From the NCBI GenBank assembly GCA_009760855.2, contig WPIO01000006.1:4952501-5016500 (forward strand): a stretch of 64,000 nt of DNA, read 5' to 3'. The notes beneath the pieces are model-generated. The model searched no databases. It was not told where the DNA came from and saw only the letters and a program-made list of their open reading frames with translations. The translations under genes and the position numbers were made by a program. Below are positions 57,595 through 64,000 of this stretch, piece after piece. The stretch's first letter is position 1. Every line of letters begins with the position of its first letter. This stretch comes from Cristatella mucedo. Lineage: Eukaryota; Bryozoa; Phylactolaemata; Cristatellidae.

Positions 57595-57755
57595 ATTTAT
57601 ATAGCACCCTAAGAGAACTTAATCTCTATTCAGCTTCATATATGTCATGGGGTTTGAGCCCACGACCTTGGTCATCGCATACATTAACCTCGACCTTGGT
57701 CGTTAAATGAGAGCACACTAACCACTGGGTCAATCCGAAGTGGCTATGTAGTGCC
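57595..57755 (-). mobile_element. SINE2 copy (reference-like)
   Basis: Reading the minus strand: a tRNA-like head (GACCCAGTGGTTAGTGTGC), a B-box-like GTGGGCTCAAACCCCATG, then CATATATGAAGCTGAATAGA and the tail GATTAAGTTCTCTTAGGGTG ending in AT-rich sequence. Confidence 0.78.
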
Positions 57756-58279
57756 CTAGTCGCATGCACTTGGCTATATTACTGTGGCCTCTAGAGAAGG
57801 GAAACCCCCAGCTTATTAGAAGGCTAGAGCAGGGGTATTATTGGAGGTCGAGACCATCGTAAGATAATTGTTGAGTTCTCGATCTCCTGTCGAACTGCAA
57901 TATAGATTATTATAACTAGACTTTGGCACAAGCTGGGCAATTGGCTTGTGAGCATGCAGGATCTCTGTCTGTTTCGATATTCCCTTCGAATTCAAGGTTA
58001 TTTCCTTTCAAAGATGCCAAGCTAAGTATGATTATTTAGTTGTCTTTAGTGTCGACTCTTACTTTACTAAACGAACTATAGCTGAAGTTTGCAAGAAGCA
58101 TAAATACAAATACCGGACTAGAAGCTTCCACGAGATTTGCTGATCCTGAACACACGTGTATTTGAATAAATCATCCCTTGATGCATGCAAACGGTTGGAT
58201 GTGATCTAGATACTTGTGGTGCTACAGCAGTTTAAGTACTGAATAGCTCAACAGAAGGATGTTGAATAGACCACAGTCA

Positions 58280-58510
58280 AGCTGGTCCATTCATTTGCCC
58301 ATCTCGAGTAAAGTGCTGTAAACGTCGACTGGCCGTCTTCCTGCCTGTGTAATAAGAAGTTGATGGTCGGTGCAAAACGCTGTAACTAGGCTTGTCTGTC
58401 TTGTATGTTGCAATCACTACATCCTACCACTTCTTGCCGATCTGTTCTGCTGTGTCACCCCATTAAGCAGCATATCGATTACGACGTAGTGTCATTATTT
58501 AGCAGTAAGT
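58280..58510 (+). mobile_element. LINE-B fragment, decayed
   Basis: GGTCGGTGCAAAACGCTGTAAC, TAGGCTTGTCTGTC and TTCTTGCCGATCTG match LINE-B at 53915-54020. Confidence 0.7.
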
Positions 58511-58794
58511 CTGAGCAAATGTTCGAAGTACGGCAGATTGCTCTAACTTCCCTACTCTCCACCCCTCCGATAGGGTGTGGGAAAGGTGTGGTGGCGTCGC
58601 ACATGGCACACAAAATTTCCGATGTTGCCGACTGCTTGGCGCTACACCGTTCATGCACACTACGGTTGACTGGCGAAGGCGATATGACTGACATGGTGGC
58701 TGCACCGGTTCCAAGTCAAGCCAGGCCAAAAGCAGTGGGGGCAGGGCCTGAGTTGGCAGGTCGGTCCTTTGGCAATAGCCGTAATACAACTGCA

Positions 58795-58985
58795 ATGTAA
58801 TGTATCACAGTTCGAAAGTCCACAACGACTAAGTGGGTGTTATGGTAGAGAATTTTCTATAGCACGTAAGGCCTAAGCAGCTTTTGATGCACACAAGGAA
58901 GCTGACACACTTAATCTCATGCAGTGAAGAGAAAATAAGCATAGCTGAGTCGGGTGGGCGGCCGAGGAAGTGAGCACCATGTACC
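58795..58985 (-). mobile_element. LINE-A 3' end fragment, diverged
   Basis: The complement of the LINE-A terminus, with GTGGGTGTTATGGTAGAGAA, GCCTAAGCAGCTTTTGATGC and GAGGAAGTGAGCACCATGTA. Confidence 0.75.
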
Positions 58986-59547
58986 GACTTTTTCAGCTGC
59001 ACTTGTTAACTGGGCTAGGGCCAATCAGACATTGAATCCACAACATTTGGACAAGGCTCGAATGCAAATACTTAATGGAAACTTCCATTCCAGCTCTGTA
59101 TTAATTCTAGCTGTGTTAAGATCTAGAAGAACGTGCTTGTGAGAGATTCACAAGCATCACCATACACTTATGCAGCCGATCTCGAAGCCACGAACTCGAG
59201 ATTGCATTTGTCCTGATTCTCCCGACGGCGATCAGTCGATGGCAGATCACTGCCGTGAGGCTTCTGCCTCGTGTGGTCACACCTGGCCCGTGCAGGCTGG
59301 TGTGCAGGAAATAAGTGATGCGGAGCAGTTTAAGTTTTAAGTTTCAAGGGTTGAGCAGCAAAATGGCAGCTAAAGCAGCCTTCGAACACTTGGCCGCTTC
59401 GTCTCAAGTAACAACGAAGACAGAAGCCTGGACGAGACCAAAGCACGATTGACGGCTGCGTTTCTTATTGGCTCGATTCGGTCGAATGAGATGCGTCCAC
59501 GTTTGTACTAGACGCTGCTACGTCTCGACTTGGCGTTTGAGAGGCGT

Positions 59548-59784
59548 TCACTTCGGTGTAATAGCACTACGAGGCTTCGCACGACCTTCATTTGTGAATT
59601 TCCAGCACTCGAAGGAGGGCAGCGGCAGCCACAGCCGCATCTCGCACTGCTGTAGGATAGCAGCCGCCGCCTCGAGCAACTGCAGGCGCTCGAGACGGTG
59701 GTAGCGCTCGGCGCTGCTCGAACGACGATCGACGTCCGTTCGACGCCGGCAATCCCGCCCCCACCACCGCTGCCGCCAAGTCAA
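59548..59784 (-). CDS. Exon-like minus-strand ORF, C-terminal candidate of a helical protein
   Basis: The minus-strand frame reads SSSAERYHRLERLQLLEAAA, then ILQQCEMRLWLPLPSF, and ends in a stop. The heptad-like Leu/Glu spacing suggests a coiled-coil. It lies downstream (in minus sense) of related helical frames at 59865-60062 and 60349-60540. The protein was not recognised. The splice sites are uncertain. Confidence 0.3.
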   Translation of the reverse strand: MTWRQRWWGRDCRRRTDVDRRSSSAERYHRLERLQLLEAAAAILQQCEMRLWLPLPSFECWKFTNEGRAKPRSAITPK

Positions 59785-59864
59785 TCGGGCCGGTGAGGCG
59801 CGTGAGTGTCAGCTTTGCTGAGCGTGACGTAATGTATCGCTTGGCTTGGCTAGGCCGGCTGCAG

Positions 59865-60062
59865 CTATCCAGTGATCGTCCAGCAGTACTTTACTGTTGA
59901 GATAGGTCTGCTCATAAAACGAGTGTCCAGAGGCAGTGAACCAGACGCACGCTGAATCTGACGCAGCAGCGAACCGTACTCACGCTGCTGCGTCAGAGTG
60001 GACGCGGCGAGCCCAACGTCTCGCCGATAGTCATTTGCACGTAGCCGCAGCTCCGCCTTCAT
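59865..60062 (-). CDS. Exon-like minus-strand ORF with helical repeat
   Basis: It starts ATG and reads MKAELRLRANDYRRDVGLAA, then STLTQQREYGSLLRQIQRAS. A GTGAGT donor lies inside it after TLTQQ. The block RANDYRRDV resembles ARENRRDVE read on the same strand at about 61070, which suggests a repeated module. It directly abuts a SINE2/LINE-B-type tail at 60068. Confidence 0.3.
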   Translation of the reverse strand: MKAELRLRANDYRRDVGLAASTLTQQREYGSLLRQIQRASGSLPLDTRFMSRPISTVKYCWTITG

Positions 60063-60067
60063 TTATA

Positions 60068-60110
60068 ATGGAGAGTAAGTTCTCTTAGGGCTCTACATAA
60101 ACGAATTGTA
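60068..60110 (+). mobile_element. LINE-B/SINE2-type tail
   Basis: GGAGAGTAAGTTCTCTTAGGGCTCTA followed by AT-rich sequence. Only the tail is recognisable. Confidence 0.6.
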
Positions 60111-60348
60111 TTTTATTATTTTTTATTATTGTTAGGAGCAGTAAACTGTCTTTGCCTCACAACAAGAAAGCAGTGCTGCGGGAACATGGCCACGACGTCG
60201 CTTGAGCAGAGCTCGTCAAAGCTGCGACATGCCGCAGCTGAGTGCCGATGCAGCAGTCATATCTCGCGGTTGCGCCTTCGCGCTAAGAGGAGACCGCAAT
60301 TATGACAGTCACGTTGCAACCTGGTCGCCGCCTCTCCTTATTGTAGAG

Positions 60349-60540
60349 TCAGTGAGCCGGATCGAGGGCGAAGTGGACCGACAGACAGACATGAGTAGCC
60401 TGGCGCTCTTCCAGCTCAGCTACCCTCTCCGCCGAGCGCCAAGTCGCCATTCTCAGCCCACGCCAGAGCGAGAGCTCTGCGGCTGAGTAGCGGCCGCGGG
60501 CACACGCCTCTTCTTGAAGCTTCTGAGCAATGCTTCTCAA
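60349..60540 (-). CDS. Exon-like minus-strand ORF with helical repeat
   Basis: 63 codons: SIAQKLQEEACARGRYSAAE, then LSLWRGLRMATWRSAER, followed by a possible donor GAGAGG|GTAGCT. It lies in the same GC-rich repeat cluster as the adjacent entries. Function unknown. Confidence 0.3.
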   Translation of the reverse strand: MRSIAQKLQEEACARGRYSAAELSLWRGLRMATWRSAERVAELEERQATHVCLSVHFALDPAH

Positions 60541-61090
60541 CCCAACAGTCGCTACGCCGCCCTGCCGCCGCCATAATGCTGCGCCCTTCTAGGGCGTGGA
60601 GCAGTGCTGTAGGGACATTGCGAAAGACGCTGCATCCGCCGATTAAAGGACTGCGTACCGCAGCGAGGCTATTTCTTTTGAATTGCCTAAGACTCTTCCT
60701 TGCTCTCGGTCAGGCAGCTCAGCCTTCGCGGACAACTTCAGCTGCTGTGCCGCCACCACCGTTCAAGCAGCGCCGCTCTAGGGCGTGGAGTAGTGATACA
60801 CGGGCGCGGACAAGGACGCGGCTGCCGCTGCCTGACGGGGAGCGCTCTTCAGCAAGGCTATATTCACCGAACTCCTGTCGAATTTCCTCTGCTCGAGGCT
60901 GAGACGCAGCCTCCGCATTACAGCTCAGCCGCTTCTTCGGCGACGCCGTCCAAACGGCGCTGCTCAAGCGCTTGGAGCGGCGGGCTGTGCGAGATGTGGC
61001 TAATGACGCGGCAGCTGGCGCTCAGAGTGGAGTGTGCCGCATCGGGGCTGCTTGCTTCGACGTCTCGTCGATTCTCGCGAGCTTGACGTT
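60380..61090. repeat. Diverged tandem repeat of about 188 bp, 3-4 units
   Basis: The block AGGGCGTGGAG..GTG recurs at about 60591, 60780 and 60967. Downstream blocks (GCAGCGAGGCTATTTC with TTCAGCAAGGCTATATTC, and others) keep the same spacing. A weaker unit precedes at about 60380-60567. The minus-strand reading gives helix-type segments in each unit, for example QPRAEEIRQEFGEYSLAEE at about 60850-60910. Confidence 0.6.
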
Positions 61091-62180
61091 GTGGCGCTTC
61101 CTCTACGCAGTACCTTAACTTCTCCGAGACTTATTCGGACAGCTGACAACGGACACAACTGAAAAGTTCACTTCGATGGTTAACTGTTTTGAAATTCAAT
61201 AAATTTAAGACGCTGCACTCAAATTGCTTGCTAAAATGGTTTTGTTAAATTGAGGTAGTTTCATCGATGTAGGCAGATTCGGTTGGCACTCGACAAAATG
61301 CTATCTCTGGGGCTGAAGATAAGGGCAGAATTTATCAGGTGATTTTCTGATTTTATAAAAAGAAGCTACTTAGAAAACTATCTAACGACGTCTGTTGGCG
61401 CGTAACCAATCTCGCCTTGTCTCAGTAGTCCGAATTCTTAGTCTGTACTATCATTTGGGGAGTTTAAGGTAATCGCCGTATCAGGAATGCGACCGGCTTG
61501 TTCTTACGCATAAGCAATAAGCAATAAAGCTTGAAGAGCCGAAATACACTTCCTGCTATTGTCAAAGAGGTCAGATGCATTGCAGTGTGCCCTCTGCTCA
61601 TAACGAAGATAAAGCACAAATGATGAATATTCTTTATGGGCCGTGGTTCTCATGCAGTTTGTTTTTGACAAAATCTAGCCTGGCTTCTCTAAGGGTAGCT
61701 GAGCTATCCTCCTATCCTTCTCAAAACTCCTTAAGTTAAACGGTGAAAATGTGCGTAGTCAAAAATTTAAAGTCAGCCGGGGTCAGATGTCATTGCTCTA
61801 ACAGATTTTTTGCACAAATTCTTGCAAACGAAATTTTCTACGGCGTCTTTCTTTTTAAGCTCTAGCATTTTTTTGAGATAGAACGTCACTTCACAGAGAC
61901 CAAAGCACGGGCCCCGATGTGGCGCTGCCGTTAATGAGTCTAGGCAGTAGATTCTACGAAGAAGAAACACCGGAAGATTCGGATCGAAAATCGTGCCTTT
62001 TATGATTGCGATCCATGGAATGTATTCCTGCAGTCTAACCTCGACCGCGGAAAAATTTTCGGAGCTCCTCATCAAAGCAGTTCGGCATGAACAGCCGTTG
62101 CTACTTGCTTGAGAATTTAGCACTGATAAGCCTGGATGGAATCCGCCGACTGTGCTCTATTTTTTGCTTTGGAGAGTGTC
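61091..62180. other. No recognisable gene
   Basis: AT-rich with short open frames only. Confidence 0.5.
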
Positions 62181-62189
62181 GCCTTGGTA

Positions 62190-62395
62190 CGAAAAGCTTA
62201 TTGTGGGACTCGCATTGGTGGCCACATTCTAAAGCTGGTGATCACAAAGGATGTCCACACAGAGACATCCACGTGTGCCTGCCTATCAAATCTGATCATT
62301 TCTCAATGTTATTTACCCTCCCTTTTGGTTCATGCGAGCACGGCAGTGTCGAGGTATATTTCCGGCAACGCAACATAAACCAAATTAATAATAAT
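62190..62395 (+). mobile_element. LINE endonuclease fragment
   Basis: TRIGGHILKLVITKDVHTE and SNLIISQCYL correspond to STHVGSHILDLVITKDVLP and LSDHCS of LINE-A. It is a short decayed piece. Confidence 0.75.
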
Positions 62396-62460
62396 ATTGC
62401 ACTTGATAAAGCGCTCTCAGAGAACTTAATCTCTTTCTAGACGCTTTACATTGGCTGCAA
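62395..62460 (-). mobile_element. LINE-B-type 3' tail
   Basis: GATAAAGCGCTCTCAGAGAACTTAATCTC followed by GCTTTACATTGGCTGCAAAG is the complement of the LINE-B terminus. Confidence 0.8.
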
Positions 62461-63079
62461 AGGAAAATGCAATTGAATGGTAAGTAAAACCATTCTTGAA
62501 AAACAAACAAAATGATTAATATGGTTAGAGTTGATATGCACAGGGTCAGCATGCAAATAATGTTTAATTCTGTGACATAAGGCTGAAATTTTCTGCAATA
62601 TTTATCTGGGAAATTCTGTGATATATGTTTGAGGTCGAGGCCTTCTAGATAGACGTTTAGACTCAGTTGACTTTCCGGGTTTTCTCAGCAAAGTAATTGC
62701 TCAAACTTGGCGGTGGTCTTGACGAGTATTTTCCTTTAGAAACTATACATTTCAAAGCTGTGTAGACAAATTATTTTATTGAAACACTTCGAACAATGCG
62801 TGGTGAAAAATGCAGCCCAAATCACAGTTTTCAGAAATCCAGATCTGACATCAAACTAGCCGTGTCCAAAAACTATATATGTGCCTACACTGGAAGCTAG
62901 TAAAGACACTAGCTTCTTTTTTGAGTCGCAAGTGCTGGTCATGGACTAAAACAATGAGACGCCAGTTAATCATTTGCTCGATAAAGCTGCTCGATTTCAC
63001 TTCCGTTATCGCTTCGTCATTGCAGCTCATATGCATTCCTAGATGGCATTGCTGTTGCTAAGATTCGTCAATTAGGCAT

Positions 63080-64000
63080 TAAGAAAAGAAAAGCACCCCC
63101 GAAGCCACCACGGGGGCCGGGGCCGCCAGCTAAGACGCCACTCGTTTGGCGGGAACTGCGAGCTGTGGATCCACCCGTTTGGTATTCACTAGCATTGTCT
63201 CGAACCACTCCACTTCGGCGGCCCAAACTAAGGCTTTTATTTTGAATTCATGCTCAATGTGCAATAAATCTCTAGTAATAAGCGACCTTATTTCTGAAAA
63301 GGATATCGACCTGCTCGCTTTGACTGAAACTTGGCTAAAATTGGTAAACTGCTCGACAATTGAAGATGCAACACTAGCTGGTTTATCCTTCTTTCACACC
63401 ACTAGATCAATCAAAAGTGGACGTGTAGTTGCTGTTATCATCCACTCAAAATTTTACTTCAAGCCATTTGAGGTAACATCAAAGCAGTCTTTCGAATCGA
63501 CTATCTTGATTTCACCCGACACCAAGCTATCTATGGCAGTAGTCTATCGCCCACCAGGTACCTAATTCTCTTTTGTCTCAGACTTCTCCGATCTCATCTC
63601 AATTTCGTGCGCAAAAAATCAATCTTTCCTAGTTATGAATAATTTCAACATTCACTTTGATAACTTATCTGACGCCTCAGCACTGAATTTCGTGCATTGA
63701 ATGATTAATTATCTCTTGTGGCTCTTGTGCATGGCCCTACTCACATCAAATGTAACACACTCGACAAAATTGTCTCATACAACTGTACTTTGTCATCACC
63801 AATTATTATTATATCCTGCTTAGCTAACTACATACAGATCTCATTCAATATACAATGTGGGCCCTCCTCCTCCTCCTCTAAAATCACCTGTGAATCGCAA
63901 AACCTCAAGACACATGATATCGATGCTGTCCGTGCGAGAATATCTGCCTGGCGTCTGCTGCTCAGTCCCCCATATAACCTGTCATCGTTGGTAGACTGCT
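63080..64000 (+). mobile_element. LINE 5' part with endonuclease domain, running off the window
   Basis: The frame at 63146-63565 reads LNSCSMCNKSLVISDLISEK, then DIDLLALTETWLK (the catalytic Glu block), and SMAVVYRPPGT. After a stop, the block FLVMNNFNIHFDN follows in another frame at about 63626. This is the N-terminal half of an APE-type endonuclease, the part missing from LINE-A at 35.7 kb. The GC-rich leader at 63090-63180 may be its 5' UTR. Stops show decay. Confidence 0.85.

Noticed and set aside
58405-58800. 131-codon ORF
   Set aside because: Its first part is a decayed LINE-B fragment, and the rest has no recognisable motif and overlaps open frames on the other strand.

Overview
This is nuclear DNA of a multicellular eukaryote, almost certainly an invertebrate animal. 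It has spliced genes with animal-type exon structure, many L2/CR1-like LINEs and tRNA-derived SINEs, and long simple repeats. No bacterial features are present. The species cannot be named from the sequence.

Two host genes can be recognised, both on the plus strand. The first is the C-terminal part of CDT1, the replication-licensing factor that loads MCM2-7. It lies at 12994-20610 in seven phase-compatible exons; the N-terminal, geminin-binding part was not found. The second is a complete NUP43 gene, a WD40 subunit of the nuclear pore Y-complex, at 43913-56695. It has eight exons that join in frame to 346 codons plus a stop, and its last intron uses a GC-AG splice pair. The introns of both genes are full of retroelement debris.

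Layout. 1-5340: a decayed endogenous virus-like locus, with two tandem copies of a capsid-like gene and, between them on the minus strand, a fibre-like gene with phage-type ATKDYVD repeats. 5343-7107: a GC-rich dispersed repeat followed by an AT-rich repeat. 7.1-12.9 kb: LINE and SINE remains and a CTG repeat. 12.99-20.6 kb: CDT1. 20.6-24.3 kb: no recognisable genes. 24.3-34.3 kb: a very large, diverged inverted repeat with arms of about 4 kb, each outer end carrying the GC-rich repeat. 35.7-38.4 kb: the best-preserved LINE (family A). 39.3-40.3 kb: a LINE-B fragment. 41.19-42.16 kb: an almost 1-kb GACA-type array. 43.9-56.7 kb: NUP43. 57-59 kb: retroelement pieces and one Cys-rich ORF. 59.5-61.1 kb: a GC-rich cluster of about 188-bp repeats with helix-coding-looking minus-strand frames. 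63.1-64.0 kb: the 5' endonuclease part of another LINE, running off the window.

Mobile-element relationships. LINE-A ends in a (CATTA)n or (ATAC)n tail. LINE-B ends in a hairpin-forming tail (AAGCGCC ... TTCTCTGAGGGCGCTT) followed by ATT-rich sequence. The tRNA-derived SINE2 family carries the same tail, which suggests it borrows the LINE-B machinery. SINE1 is a second tRNA-derived family with its own 3' end. Family names A, B, 1, 2 and 3 are labels for this report only.
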